From: Streptomyces fradiae ATCC 10745 = DSM 40063
Lineage (GTDB): Bacteria > Actinomycetota > Actinomycetes > Streptomycetales > Streptomycetaceae
Length of the DNA: 64,000 nucleotides
Assembly: GCF_008704425.1 (NCBI RefSeq)
Contig: NZ_CP023696.1
Span: forward strand, 2,776,501 to 2,840,500
Direction of reading: 5' to 3'
Shown here: positions 8,983 through 18,037 of the stretch, in pieces
How positions within the stretch are numbered: position 1 is the first letter of the stretch
Layout of the letters: each line of letters opens with the position of its first letter
Notes under the pieces: generated by a model
The model's database searches: none
Told to the model about the DNA's origin: nothing
What the model saw: the letters and a program-made list of their open reading frames with translations, nothing else
Made by a program: the position numbers and the translations under genes

Positions 8983-9900
8983 TCAGCCGAACTGCACGGA
9001 CCGCTTCGCGAGGCCCATCCAGAACCCGTCGATGACACTGCGGGCCGTGCCCAGGTCGCCCGCCGCGTCCGCCGCGCCCAGCGTCACGAACAGCGGCGCG
9101 AAGTGCTCCGTACGCGGATGGGCGAGCCGCCCGGCCGGGGACTTGTGCAGGAAGTCCAGCAGGGCGTCCACGTCCCGCGCGGCCAGGGCGCGGCGGCCCC
9201 AGTCGTCGAACTCGGCCGACCAGGCCGGAACGCCGCCCTGCCGCAGCGCGGCCAGGTTGTGGGTGAAGAAGCCGCTGCCGACGATCAGCACGCCCTCGTC
9301 GCGCAGCGGCGCCAGCCTGCGGCCGAGGTCCATGAGCCGGGCCGGCTCCAGGGTGGGCAGGGACATCTGGAGGACCGGGACGCCCGCGTCCGGGAACATC
9401 TCGACGAGCGGGACGTACGCGCCGTGGTCGAGCCCCCGGTCGGGGATGTCCTGCACGGGGGTGCCCGGAGCGCGCAGCAGCTTGCGCACCGCCTCGGCGA
9501 GCGCCGGGGCGCCGGGGGCCGGATAGCGGACCGTGTAGTAGTGCTCGGGGAAGCCCCAGAAGTCGTGGACGAGCGGCACCGTCTCGGTGGCGCCCAGGGC
9601 GAGCGGGGCCTCCTCCCAGTGCGCGGAGACCATCAGGACGGCCTTCGGCCGGGGCAGGCCGGCGGCCCATGCGGCGAGCTGGCCGGGCCAGACGGGGTCG
9701 TCGGCGAGCGGCGGGGCGCCGTGGGAGAGGTACAGGGCGGGCATCCGCCCGGCGAAGGCGGCGCCCCCCGTGGCGGCGGTGGTCCCGGCAGCGGCGGTTC
9801 CGGTGGCGGCAGCGGTTCCGGCGGCGGCAGCGGTTCCGGTGGCGGTGGTTCCGGTGACGGCCGCGGCGGGGTGCGAGGGGGCGGAGGGGGTACGGGTCAT
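8983..9900 (-). CDS. DODA/LigB-type class III extradiol ring-cleavage dioxygenase
   Basis: 305 aa. Members (LigB, plant DODA, YgiD) use Fe(II) or Zn to open catechol-type rings. Conserved parts are LYLSHGAPPL (about 57-66), the VHDFWGFPEHYYTVRYPAPG block with metal-binding His residues, LDHGAYVPLVEMFPDAGVPVLQMSL, and IVGSGFFTHNL. The N-terminal 50 residues (TGTTATGTAAAAGTAAATG...) are low complexity. A start nearer MPALYLSHG would give a normal-length protein, but the ATG at 9900 has an AGGACG ribosome-binding sequence and is kept. It is divergent from a MarR regulator; two matching palindromes lie between them, pointing to control by an aromatic or quinone ligand. Confidence 0.85.
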   Translation of the reverse strand: MTRTPSAPSHPAAAVTGTTATGTAAAAGTAAATGTAAAGTTAATGGAAFAGRMPALYLSHGAPPLADDPVWPGQLAAWAAGLPRPKAVLMVSAHWEEAPLALGATETVPLVHDFWGFPEHYYTVRYPAPGAPALAEAVRKLLRAPGTPVQDIPDRGLDHGAYVPLVEMFPDAGVPVLQMSLPTLEPARLMDLGRRLAPLRDEGVLIVGSGFFTHNLAALRQGGVPAWSAEFDDWGRRALAARDVDALLDFLHKSPAGRLAHPRTEHFAPLFVTLGAADAAGDLGTARSVIDGFWMGLAKRSVQFG

Positions 9901-9937
9901 GGCGGTGGTCGTCCTGTTCGCGTCACGTGGGCCTCAC

Positions 9938-9953
9938 GCTTGAACGTTCAAGC
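9938..9953. promoter_or_regulatory. Palindromic operator 1 (probable MarR site)
   Basis: Perfect 16-bp palindrome GCTTGAACGTTCAAGC, 37 bp upstream of the dioxygenase start. It shares the TTGAA-SS-TTCAA core with the second palindrome at 9984-9995; the two centres are 44 bp apart, about four helical turns. Such a pair in a divergent promoter is typical of MarR autoregulation plus control of the neighbour. Confidence 0.8.
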
Positions 9954-9983
9954 TCTTACAGGGCCTACGGTAACGCTGTTTAG

Positions 9984-9995
9984 TTGAAGCTTCAA
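9984..9995. promoter_or_regulatory. Palindromic operator 2 (probable MarR site)
   Basis: Perfect 12-bp palindrome TTGAAGCTTCAA, 19 bp upstream of the marR start, with the same half-site (TTGAA) as operator 1. Its position near the ribosome binding site suits autorepression. Confidence 0.8.
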
Positions 9996-10014
9996 GAAGA
10001 AGTACAGTGGATGC

Positions 10015-10551
10015 ATGAACACCGCATCCATCGACGGCGAGGGCGCCGCCGGACCGGGCACCACGGACGGGACGCGCTGGCTCACCGACCGGGAGCAGCA
10101 CGTCTGGCGTGCGTACCTCCACGCCACCATGCTCCTGGAGGACCACCTCGACCGGCAGCTCCAGCGCGACGCCGGGATGCCGCACGTCTACTACGGGCTG
10201 CTCGTCCAGCTCTCCCAGGCGCCCCGCCGCCGGATGCGGATGACCGAGCTGGCCAAGGCCGCCAAGATCACCCGCTCCCGCCTCTCCCACGCCATCGCGC
10301 GCCTGGAGAAGAACGGCTGGGTGCGCCGCGAGGACTGCCCCTCCGACAAGCGCGGCCAGAACGCGTACCTGACGGACGAGGGCTTCGAGGTGCTCCGCCG
10401 CAGCGCTCCGGGCCATGTGGAGGCCGTGCGGCAGGCGATGTTCGACCGGCTCACGCCCGACCAGGTCGACCAGTTGGGCAGGATCATGCGGGTGGTCGCC
10501 GACGCGCTGGAGCCCTCGGACCCGACCGCGGACCTGCCCTGGCTCCGCTGA
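10015..10551 (+). CDS. MarR family transcriptional regulator
   Basis: 178 aa winged-helix regulator. Visible parts are the N-terminal dimerisation helix (LTDREQHVWRAYLHATMLLEDHLDRQLQ), the HTH (RMRMTELAKAAKITRSRLSHAIARLEKNGWVRREDC, about 76-111) and the beta-wing ending with the family signature DKRGQNAYLTDEG. MarR proteins usually repress a divergent gene until a phenolic or oxidant ligand binds. Here the partner is the ring-cleavage dioxygenase, and TTGAA-SS-TTCAA palindromes occupy the shared 114-bp promoter region. The ATG at 10015 follows an AAGAAG-rich stretch. Confidence 0.92.
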   Translation: MNTASIDGEGAAGPGTTDGTRWLTDREQHVWRAYLHATMLLEDHLDRQLQRDAGMPHVYYGLLVQLSQAPRRRMRMTELAKAAKITRSRLSHAIARLEKNGWVRREDCPSDKRGQNAYLTDEGFEVLRRSAPGHVEAVRQAMFDRLTPDQVDQLGRIMRVVADALEPSDPTADLPWLR

Positions 10552-10849
10552 GGCGCCGGCACCGGCCGTCGCCTCCCGCGCCCTGACCCGACGGGCACCG
10601 CCGGGCCCCGGCGCACCCCGACCGGCCGGCGCCCGACCGGCCCGGCACCCAACCTGCCCGTTGCCGACCGGCCCGGCGCCCGGCCGGCCCGGCGCCCGCC
10701 GCCGGGCCCAGCGCTCCCACCCGCCGCCGCGCCCCCGCACCACCCGCCCGCGCCAAGCGCGTCGCGGCACGGCCTGGAGCCCCCACCCGCGTTCACGCGA
10801 TCGGGTCACCCGGCGCGCGCCCCCGCACCACCCGCCACAGGCTGTGGGC

Positions 10850-12163
10850 ATGCAGCAGCCGACCAGCCGACGACGGCGAATACGCCAGACGGCCGCGCTC
10901 GGAGCCGCCGCGGCCGTGGCCGTGGGTGCCCTCGCCACGGCGAGCGCCACGCTCGACGGGCCCGCCCCCGCCACCGCGGGCCCCGCGGCCTCCGACCCGG
11001 CGGCGGCGCGGGCGCTCGCGGAGTCCGCCGACGCCGGCGGCCTCGCCGCCTGCCGCATCCGCGCGGAGTCCGGCGTCCAGATGTCCGAGGGCATCCCGAC
11101 ACCGCCCGGCTACACCCGTTCCACCGGCGTGGTCCGCGCGCTCAACCTGATGATCGACTTCCCCGACACGCCGGGCGAGGGCCCGGCGATGCGCCGGTAC
11201 CGCGAGTTCTTCCCGCAGACCGCCGACTGGTTCCGCGTCAGCTCGTACGGGCGGCTGCGCTACGTCCCGTACGCGCCCGTGCCGTCCTGGCTGCGGATGC
11301 CGCTGCCGTTCACCGAGTACGGCATCGACCGGGGCGCCCCCTACGAGCCGGGGTACCGCAAGCTGGTCGAGCACATCGTGGAGGCGGCCGACGACCGCGT
11401 GGACTTCAGCGCGTACGACCTGGTCAACGTCCTGGTCACGCCCAACGCGGGCCCCTCGGCGCTGGACACGGTCCTGTCCGTCACCTTCTCCGGCAACGGC
11501 GAGGCGCCGAGCGCGGACGGGGTGACGCTCTCCAACACGTCGTTCGTGTACAGCCGCCAGGACGACGGCTCCGGTTCCTTCCACGAGACCGGCTACCGGG
11601 TGCTCCCCCACGAGAACGGCCACGTCTTCGGCCTGCCCGACCTCTACACCGCCGAGGGCGGGGCGGCGGTCGGCCACTGGGACATCATGTCCGAGGACTG
11701 GGGGGCCAACAACGACCTGCTGGGCTGGCACAAGTGGAAGCTCGGCTGGCTCGACGCCTCCCAGGTGCGCTGCGCGTCCAGGCCCGGCACGCGCGAGTAC
11801 ACGCTGACGCCCCTGGCCCGGCCGGGGAGGGGCGTGAAGCTGGCGGTCGTCCCGCTGGGCGAGCTGGCCGGGTACGCGCTGGAGGTCCGCACCGGCGAGG
11901 GCAACGACGAGGCGGTGTGCGACCCGGGCGTGCTGGTCTACCGGGTGCGGGCCGACGTGGACACCGGCCAGGGTCCGGTGACCGTCCAGGACGGCGACCC
12001 CGGCAGCGGCGGCTGCACCCGGCACCCGAACGTGCACGCCGAACTGTCGGACGCGCCGTACGGACCGGGGGAAACGTTTCGTGACGCGGCGGCCGGGGTG
12101 ACGGTCACGGTCCTGTCCCGTGAGCGGAACGGGTCGTACCGGGTCCGCGTGACGCGCGGCTGA
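10850..12163 (+). CDS. Secreted M6-like metalloprotease domain protein
   Basis: 437 aa from the ATG at 10850 (MQQPTSRRRRIRQTAALG). The N-terminus has an Arg-rich n-region and a hydrophobic Ala-rich stretch, a Sec- or Tat-type export signal. The zinc site HENGH is at residues 254-258, followed by VFGLPDLY, which matches the HExxHxxgxxD zinc motif of M6 (immune inhibitor A-like) peptidases. WDIMSEDWG supplies the downstream Met-turn-like segment. The C-terminal part (about 290-437) is beta-rich and ends RNGSYRVRVTRG. About 300 bp of gene-free DNA separates it from marR. Likely an extracellular protease; substrate unknown. Confidence 0.85.
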   Translation: MQQPTSRRRRIRQTAALGAAAAVAVGALATASATLDGPAPATAGPAASDPAAARALAESADAGGLAACRIRAESGVQMSEGIPTPPGYTRSTGVVRALNLMIDFPDTPGEGPAMRRYREFFPQTADWFRVSSYGRLRYVPYAPVPSWLRMPLPFTEYGIDRGAPYEPGYRKLVEHIVEAADDRVDFSAYDLVNVLVTPNAGPSALDTVLSVTFSGNGEAPSADGVTLSNTSFVYSRQDDGSGSFHETGYRVLPHENGHVFGLPDLYTAEGGAAVGHWDIMSEDWGANNDLLGWHKWKLGWLDASQVRCASRPGTREYTLTPLARPGRGVKLAVVPLGELAGYALEVRTGEGNDEAVCDPGVLVYRVRADVDTGQGPVTVQDGDPGSGGCTRHPNVHAELSDAPYGPGETFRDAAAGVTVTVLSRERNGSYRVRVTRG

Positions 12164-12243
12164 CCCGGCCGGGACCGCGGCTGCACCGGCCGGGCCCGCG
12201 GCGGGACCGGGCGGACCCGCGGCGGGACCGGGCAGACGGGCAC

Positions 12244-12307
12244 GGGCGGACGGGCGGACGGGCGGACAGGCGGACAGGCGGACAGGCGGACGGGCGGACG
12301 GGCGGGA
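12244..12307. repeat. 8-bp tandem repeat, eight units
   Basis: Eight consecutive GGGCGGAC/AGGCGGAC units fill 12244-12307 between the convergent protease and acyl-CoA synthetase genes. The three central units carry A instead of G at position 1. Confidence 0.85.
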
Positions 12308-12346
12308 GGCTCTCATGCCGCTCCGGCAGCCCTGAGGGAACGACGG

Positions 12347-14092
12347 CTAGCAGCCCCCCGCAGCCGCGAGCGCATCCCGCAACCGGTCCTTCAGCACCTT
12401 GCCGCCGGCGTTGCGGGGCAGCGGGAGGTCCTGGAGGACGACGTGGGCCGGGACCTTGTAGGCGGCGAGGCCACGGGCGGCGTGCGCCCGCAGTTCGCCG
12501 GCCGTGACCGTGCCGGACGCCTCGCGGAGCCGTACGACCGCGGCGACCTCCTCGCCCAGTACGGGATGGGGGACGCCCACCACGGCGGCCTCGGCGACGG
12601 CGGGGTGACCGTACAGTGCGGCCTCGACCTCGGCGCAGTACACGTTCTCCCCGCCCCGGATCACGACGTCCTTGACGCGGTCGACGACGCTGATCCGCCC
12701 GTCCTCGCGCACCACGGCCAGGTCACCGGTCCGGAACCACCCGTCCGCGGTGAACGCGGCGGCCGTCGCCTCCGGGTTCCGCCAGTAGCCGCGGACGAGG
12801 CTCTGGCCGCGCAGCAGCAGCTCGCCGGTCTCGCCGTCCGGCAGCGGCCGCCCGTCGGGCCCGGCGACGCGGGTCTCGGTGACGGGGGTGGGGCGGCCGA
12901 CGCTGTCGGGCCGGCGGCGGTACGCCTCGCCGTAGTGGGCGAGGACGCCGCCGCAGGTCTCGGTCAGCCCGTAGCCGTTGCGCGGCTCGATCCGGTCGCC
13001 GTACGCGTCGGTGAGGCGCCGCACCAGTGCGGGCGGGGCGGGGGCGCCGCCGGTGTTCAGGTTGGTGAGGGTGGCCAGGCGCCGCCCGGCGGCGGCGTCG
13101 AGGAGCTGGAGGGCGGTGGCGGGGACGCCCGCGTAGTGGGTGACGCGGTGGCGGTCGACGAGGTCGAGGGCCTTGGCGGCGTCCCACCTGCGCATCAGCA
13201 CGAGGGTGCCGCCCGCGGCCATGACGGCGTACACGGAGGTGAAGGCGGCGGCGTGGAAGAAGGGGAAGGTGGTCAGCGACACCGGCGGCCGGGCGGTGGC
13301 GGGGGCGCCGCCCCGGTCGAGCGCGGCGGCGGCGGCCTGGTAGCGCGGGTTCATGGCGGCGGCGACCTGCGCGCTGTGGGTGGCGACGGCGCCCTTGGGG
13401 CGGCCGGTGGTGCCGGAGGTGTAGAGGATGGTCGCGTCGTCGTCGGGCCGCACGACCGGGAGCGCCGGAGCGGCGGACCCGCCCTCGCACCCGGCGCCCC
13501 CGCACGCATCCGGGACGCCCCCGCACGCATCCGGGACGGTCCCGCCCGCACACCCGGCGCCCTCGCACGCATGCGCGGCGGCCTCCCGTGCGGCGGCCCG
13601 GAAGTCCAGGCAGGGCACCCCGTTCCGCGAGGCCCATCCCCCCAGGAGCCGGACCCGCTCGTCGTCGGCGAGGAGGACACCGGGCGCGCAGTCGTCGAGG
13701 GCGTACGCGCACTCGCCGGCGGTCCACCAGGCGTTCAGCGGGACGGCGACCAGCCCGGCGAACTGCGCCGCCCAGAACGCGACCTGCCACTCGGGGTGGT
13801 TGCGCCCCGCGATCACGGCCCGGTCGCCGGGCCGCAGCCCGTACGCACCGGCCAGCCGCCGCGCCAGCGCCCGCGCGGCACGGAGGAAGAGGCGGTACGT
13901 GTACACGGTGCCGTCCTCGCCGACGAGGAACGGCGCGTCACCGTGGGCGCGGGCGGCGTCGGCGAACTCCGGCAGGGTGCGCGGCCCGGCGGCGTACCGC
14001 AGCCGCCCGTCGCCGCCCCGCACCACGGCGAAGGGCGCTCCGGGGGCGGTGAGCAGGGCCTCGGCCCGCGACGAGGTCTCGACGTACGACAC
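12347..14092 (-). CDS. Acyl-CoA synthetase (ANL superfamily, class I adenylate-forming)
   Basis: 581 aa. It activates a carboxylic acid as acyl-AMP and then as CoA thioester. Core motifs are ATILYTSGTTGRPKGAVATH (P-loop-like A3), NGYGLTETCGG (A5), DGWFRTGDLAVVREDGRISVVDRVKDVVIRGGENVY (A7/A8 hinge) and LPRNAGGKVLKDRLR, with the catalytic Lys near the end. Between about 185 and 215 there is an unusual Cys/Gly-rich insert with a short repeat (PDACGG, CEGG) not expected in the family. No pathway genes adjoin, so chain length or substrate is open. A few hundred bases of spacer separate it from the metal ATPase upstream. Confidence 0.88.
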   Translation of the reverse strand: MSYVETSSRAEALLTAPGAPFAVVRGGDGRLRYAAGPRTLPEFADAARAHGDAPFLVGEDGTVYTYRLFLRAARALARRLAGAYGLRPGDRAVIAGRNHPEWQVAFWAAQFAGLVAVPLNAWWTAGECAYALDDCAPGVLLADDERVRLLGGWASRNGVPCLDFRAAAREAAAHACEGAGCAGGTVPDACGGVPDACGGAGCEGGSAAPALPVVRPDDDATILYTSGTTGRPKGAVATHSAQVAAAMNPRYQAAAAALDRGGAPATARPPVSLTTFPFFHAAAFTSVYAVMAAGGTLVLMRRWDAAKALDLVDRHRVTHYAGVPATALQLLDAAAGRRLATLTNLNTGGAPAPPALVRRLTDAYGDRIEPRNGYGLTETCGGVLAHYGEAYRRRPDSVGRPTPVTETRVAGPDGRPLPDGETGELLLRGQSLVRGYWRNPEATAAAFTADGWFRTGDLAVVREDGRISVVDRVKDVVIRGGENVYCAEVEAALYGHPAVAEAAVVGVPHPVLGEEVAAVVRLREASGTVTAGELRAHAARGLAAYKVPAHVVLQDLPLPRNAGGKVLKDRLRDALAAAGGC

Positions 14093-14354
14093 GCGGGGAC
14101 GCTACAGCACCGCCCTCAGGCCCCCGCGGACGGCCCGGGCAGCCGCCCGCGCGAGAACCCCGCGTGATCACGCGGCGCCGGTCCACGGCCGCCGATGACC
14201 CCCGGGCCCCGGCTCGCCCAGCCCCACCCGCCGGGCCGGACTCCCACGACCCGACCCGCAAGACCCGACCCCCACGACCCGACCCGCGAGACCCGTCCCG
14301 CAGAACAGGCCCCCCACGGCCAGGCCCCCACGGCGGCCCGGCCCCGTCATGGCC

Positions 14355-14374
14355 CCGCCCGCACGTGCGGGCGG
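14355..14374 (-). terminator. Hairpin directly after the CPD-type metal ATPase
   Basis: Perfect 20-bp palindrome centred on CACGTG, with arms CCGCCCGCAC and its complement, starting 2 bp past the ATPase stop codon. It has no T-tract. Confidence 0.6.
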
Positions 14375-14375
14375 C

Positions 14376-16928
14376 TCAAGGCTTCCGCGCCGCGGCCACC
14401 CCGGCGGCCTCCTCCGAACGGTCGGCGCCCGCCGCGCTGCCGGGCAGGCGGAGGCGTTTGAGGGCGAGGGCGTTGACGGCGACGATGACGCTGGAACCGG
14501 ACATGGACAGTGCGGCGATCTCGGGGCGCAGGACCAGGCCGGTGGCGGGTTCGAAGACCCCCGCGGCGATGGGGAGGGCGACGGCGTTGTAGCCGATGGC
14601 CCAGCCGAGGTTCTGCCGCATCTTGCGCACGGTGCCGCGGCCGATGCGCAGGGCGGTGGGGACGTCGAGGGGGTCGGAGCGCATGAGGACGAGGTCCGCG
14701 GTCTCGATCGCCACGTCGGTGCCGGCGCCGATGGCGATCCCGAGGTCGGCCTGGGCGAGGGCGGGGGCGTCGTTGACCCCGTCGCCGACCATGGCGACCT
14801 TCCGGCCGCCGCGCTGCAGCTCCGCGACCTCGGCGGCCTTGTCGCCGGGCAGAACCTCGGCGATGACGGTGTCGATGCCGAGCTGGTCGGCGATGCGCCG
14901 GGCGGTGGCCTCGTTGTCGCCGGTCAGCATGACGACCTCGACGCCGAGGGCGTGCAGTTCGGCGACGGCCTCCCCCGACGACTCGCGGGCCGCGTCGGCG
15001 ATGCCGACGAGCGCCGTCGCCCGGCCGTCGACAGCGGCGATGACGACCGTACGACCGGTGGCGGCCAGTTCCTCGCGGCGCGCGGCCAGCCGGCCCAGGT
15101 CCACGCCTTCCCGCTCCATCAGGCGGCGGTTGCCGACGGCGACGCGGTGTCCCTCGACGACGGCGGTCGCGCCGTGACCGGGCACGTTCTCGAAGTGGCG
15201 CGCGTCCGCCCGGGGTACCCGCCGGCCTTCCGCGTGGCGTACGACCGCCGCGGCGAGCGGATGCTCGGACTGCCGCTCCACGGCGGCGATCAGGCGCAGG
15301 GCCTCACCCTGATCCGCGCCGGGGACGGTGACGACGTCGGTGACCTCCGGTTCGCCCTTGGTGAGGGTGCCGGTCTTGTCCATGACGACGGTACGGATGG
15401 AGGCGGCGGTCTCCAGGGCGACGGCGTTCTTGAACAGCACGCCACGCCGGGCCCCCATCCCCGTACCGACCATGATCGCGGTCGGGGTGGCCAGGCCGAG
15501 GGCGTCGGGGCAGGTGATGACGACGACGGTGATCGCGAAGAGCATGGCGGCGCCGAAGGGCCGGTCGGTCGCCAGCAGCCACACGGCGAGGGTCAGCGCT
15601 CCGCCGATCAGAGCGACGAACACCAGCCAGAAGGCGGCCCGGTCGGCCAGCCGCTGCCCGGGCGCCTTGGAGTTCTGCGCCTCCTGCACGAGCTTGACGA
15701 TCTGGGCGAGTGCCGTGTCCGCTCCGACCCTCGTGGCCCGCACGCGCAGGGTGCCGTTGGCGTTGACGGTCGCGCCGACCACCGGTGCGCCCGGCGCCTT
15801 GTGCACGGGCAGGCTCTCCCCGGTCACCGTCGACTCGTCCACCTCGCTCTCCCCCTCCTCGACCACACCGTCCGCGGCGATCTTGGCGCCGGGCCGGACC
15901 AGCAGGAGGTCGCCGACGGCGACGTCGGCCGTGGGCACCTCGACCGGTTCGCCGTCGCGTAGGACCAGGGCCTTCGGCGGGGCCAGATCGAGGAGGGCGC
16001 GGATGGCGTCGTTGGCGCCGCCCCTCGCGCGCATCTCGAACCAGTGGCCGAGGAGCACGAACGACGCCAGGACGGTCGCCGCCTCGTAGAAGACGTCCCC
16101 GCCGCCCGTCAACGTGATGACCAGCGAGTACAGCCAGCCCGCGCCGACGGCGACCGCGACGAGGACCATCATGTCGAGGGTGCGGGCGCGCAGGGCCCGT
16201 ACGGCCCCGCCGAAGAAGATCGTGCACGAGTAGAAGATCACCGGCAGGCTCAGCAGCAGCGCCCACACGTCCTGCCGCAGGCCGAACGGCACGGGGACAT
16301 GGAGGCCGAACACGTCCTCGCCGATGGGCGACCAGATCACGATGGGGATCGAGAAGACCAGCGCGACGAGGAAGCGGTTGCGCATGTCGGCGACCATCGC
16401 CGCCATCGACATGCCGGCGTGCCCGCCGTGGCCCATGACCTCGTCCGGCGAGGGGCCGCCTTCGCGGGGGGCCTGCGCGGGCGGCCCGGTCGGGGGGTGG
16501 GCGCGGGGCGCCCCCGGTCGGGCCGCCGCGACGGGCCCGGCGGGCGCGGCGGGCGCGGCCCCGGCCGCACCGGACGGGGCCGTACCGGAAGGGACCGCAC
16601 CGGACGGCACCGGCTCGGCCAGGGGGTCACAGATGTGCGCGGGCACGGCCTGACCGGCACAGTGGTAACCGCACTCGGTCACCCACGCGCGCAGCTCCGC
16701 CACCGAGGTACGCCGGGGGTCGATGACCACCGTGGCCTCCTGGGCGACCGGGTTCACCTCCACGTCCACCACCCCCGGCCGCCGGCGGAGCACGGCCGTG
16801 ACGGTGCTCTGCTGCGAGGCCCAGTTCAGGCCCCGGACGTCGAGCACCGCCGTACTGCGGTCCTCGCCCGCGGGAGGCTGCCGGGGACCGCGGCGTTCGC
16901 CTCCGTGGCCGTTGGACGGATGGGACAT
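14376..16928 (-). CDS. Heavy-metal-translocating P1B-type ATPase with CPD motif
   Basis: 850 aa membrane pump. Visible: the phosphorylation motif [13 protein letters not shown] ([12 protein letters not shown]), [10 protein letters not shown], and the hinge [16 protein letters not shown]. The transmembrane metal motif is Cys473-Pro474-Asp475 in [14 protein letters not shown], not CPC (Cu+/Zn), CPH or SPC. The N-terminal domain (about 27-90) has an HMA-like fold but lacks CxxC: GLNWASQ stands where GMTCxxC is expected. A long Pro/Ala linker and a short His/Met-rich stretch ([13 protein letters not shown]) precede TM1. The ATG at 16928 follows GGAGGGA. Ion specificity cannot be assigned; a copper-related export role is likely by overall similarity. 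The gene stands alone, with a hairpin after the stop. Confidence 0.88.
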   Translation of the reverse strand: MSHPSNGHGGERRGPRQPPAGEDRSTAVLDVRGLNWASQQSTVTAVLRRRPGVVDVEVNPVAQEATVVIDPRRTSVAELRAWVTECGYHCAGQAVPAHICDPLAEPVPSGAVPSGTAPSGAAGAAPAAPAGPVAAARPGAPRAHPPTGPPAQAPREGGPSPDEVMGHGGHAGMSMAAMVADMRNRFLVALVFSIPIVIWSPIGEDVFGLHVPVPFGLRQDVWALLLSLPVIFYSCTIFFGGAVRALRARTLDMMVLVAVAVGAGWLYSLVITLTGGGDVFYEAATVLASFVLLGHWFEMRARGGANDAIRALLDLAPPKALVLRDGEPVEVPTADVAVGDLLLVRPGAKIAADGVVEEGESEVDESTVTGESLPVHKAPGAPVVGATVNANGTLRVRATRVGADTALAQIVKLVQEAQNSKAPGQRLADRAAFWLVFVALIGGALTLAVWLLATDRPFGAAMLFAITVVVITCPDALGLATPTAIMVGTGMGARRGVLFKNAVALETAASIRTVVMDKTGTLTKGEPEVTDVVTVPGADQGEALRLIAAVERQSEHPLAAAVVRHAEGRRVPRADARHFENVPGHGATAVVEGHRVAVGNRRLMEREGVDLGRLAARREELAATGRTVVIAAVDGRATALVGIADAARESSGEAVAELHALGVEVVMLTGDNEATARRIADQLGIDTVIAEVLPGDKAAEVAELQRGGRKVAMVGDGVNDAPALAQADLGIAIGAGTDVAIETADLVLMRSDPLDVPTALRIGRGTVRKMRQNLGWAIGYNAVALPIAAGVFEPATGLVLRPEIAALSMSGSSVIVAVNALALKRLRLPGSAAGADRSEEAAGVAAARKP

Positions 16929-17238
16929 GTAGATCCCTCCAGCTGCGTACGGGCGCCCCGGCCTCCCCCGCGCGGCGACAGGTCCGCAACCAGTGTCGCG
17001 CGCCCCGTCCCATCGCGCCGCCCAGCCGGGTCCTCACGAGCAGGGGGCGCCCACCACACCGACACGACCACCCCGCCCCACAGCCCCCGCATGATCGAAC
17101 CGATTCGCCGCCCTCGCCCCCATCACCCCACCCCGATCCGCTAACCTGTGTGAGGCCGCCCTCAGCAGCGGCCCACCCTTGCAGGTGCTCGGGCGAACTC
17201 CCCCTGGGAGTACCCACCCACCCGGCACCCAAGGCCCC
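16929..17238. other. Intergenic region upstream of tRNA-Arg
   Basis: No gene seen. It holds the divergent promoter regions of the metal ATPase and of tRNA-Arg. I could not assign a firm -35/-10 pair. Confidence 0.4.
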
Positions 17239-17311
17239 GCCTCCGTAGCTCAGGGGATAGAGCACCGCTCTCCTAAAGCGGGTGTCGCAGGTTCGAATCC
17301 TGCCGGGGGCA
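17239..17311 (+). tRNA. tRNA-Arg (anticodon CCU)
   Basis: 73 nt. The acceptor stem GCCTCCG pairs with CGGGGGC (one G.U), followed by discriminator A. The D arm holds AGCTCAGGGGATAGAGC. The anticodon stem CCGCT/AGCGG encloses the loop CTCCTAA, so the anticodon is CCT, reading AGG. The T arm is GCAGG-TTCGAAT-CCTGC. CCA is not encoded. A terminator hairpin follows at 17319-17359. The 3' half is the integration site of the adjacent island. Confidence 0.95.
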
Positions 17312-17359
17312 CAGCCAGAAGGGCCAGCTCAGGAGGGGTTTCCTCCCAGGCTGGCCCTT
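17270..17359. repeat. att copy 1 (attL): tRNA-Arg 3' half plus terminator
   Basis: 90 bp starting CTCCTAAAGCGGGTGTCGCA, covering the tRNA from the anticodon loop to its 3' end plus the terminator hairpin. It recurs at 21149-21237 with a single 1-bp indel (GGGG against GGG). This is the signature of site-specific integration into a tRNA gene. Confidence 0.92.
17319..17359 (+). terminator. tRNA-Arg terminator hairpin
   Basis: AAGGGCCAGC (17319-17328) pairs with its complement at 17350-17359; an inner GGAGG/CCTCC stem lies between. It ends with CTT. A copy is present at the far att site. Confidence 0.75.
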
Positions 17360-17443
17360 CGCCATGTGCGAAGTCGTGCCACTCGCGCCGCTACTGCCAC
17401 GCGAAGGCCACATCCCCCAGCCGGAGCCCCCTCCCCCACCGCC

Positions 17444-18037
17444 CTACGAGAGCGGCCAGTGAACAACCGTCGCATCGTCGTGCGTCTTGCCGCGAGGCCA
17501 GCGCCGACCGTCGGGGTCGCCGCCCTCCACCTCCCGCACGCGGCGGATCAGCCCATCCGGGCCGGTGGAGTCCAGGACGGCCAGCACCTCCCGCCAGTCG
17601 GCGAGGGCGAACTTGTCGACGAGGCGCGTGGCGCCGTCGCTCAGCAGCGTCACGGACGCCAGCGATTCCAACGGCACCGTCCCCGCCAGGGCGTGTTCCG
17701 CCGCAAGCGGGTCGGGGCCGGCGATCCAGAACCCGCCCGGCCGGTTACGCAGACCCGTCAGGGCATCGCGGTACTCGGCGAGTGCGGCGGCGTGTTCGGG
17801 TGTGCCGGTGGGCAGCGCGTCGACCGGCCCGCGCAGCCGCTTGCCGACCTCGTCCAGGCGCCGATCGGCAACGGCGGTCGTCTCCCCCTCCCAGTTCGCG
17901 AGGAGGAGGGTGGAGTGGCGCGCTCTCCACCTGGACACCAGGGGCCAAGCCCGCTCCACTGCGTGTGGGTCGAAGGCAGACGGGATGGGAGCTGGGGAGG
18001 CTGGTGGGTAGAGGTTGGTGGGCCTGAGGCAGCTCAC
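17444..18037 (-). pseudogene. N-terminally truncated PP2C-family phosphatase-like gene
   Basis: 197 aa from the GTG at 18037, which overlaps the vsr stop as GTGA. The C-terminal half matches actinobacterial PP2C-domain proteins: RLDEVGKRLRGPVDALP, YRDALTGLRNRPGGFWIAG, LASVTLLSDGATRLVDKFALADWREVL, and the terminal metal-binding motif KTHDDATVVHW with its Asp pair. The expected first ~100 residues, which would carry the initial metal-binding Asp and DGxGG motifs, are absent; the leader (MSCLRPTNLYPPASPAPIP) is unrelated. It is therefore probably inactive or regulatory. Its coupling to vsr suggests it was captured behind the RM genes. Confidence 0.7.
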
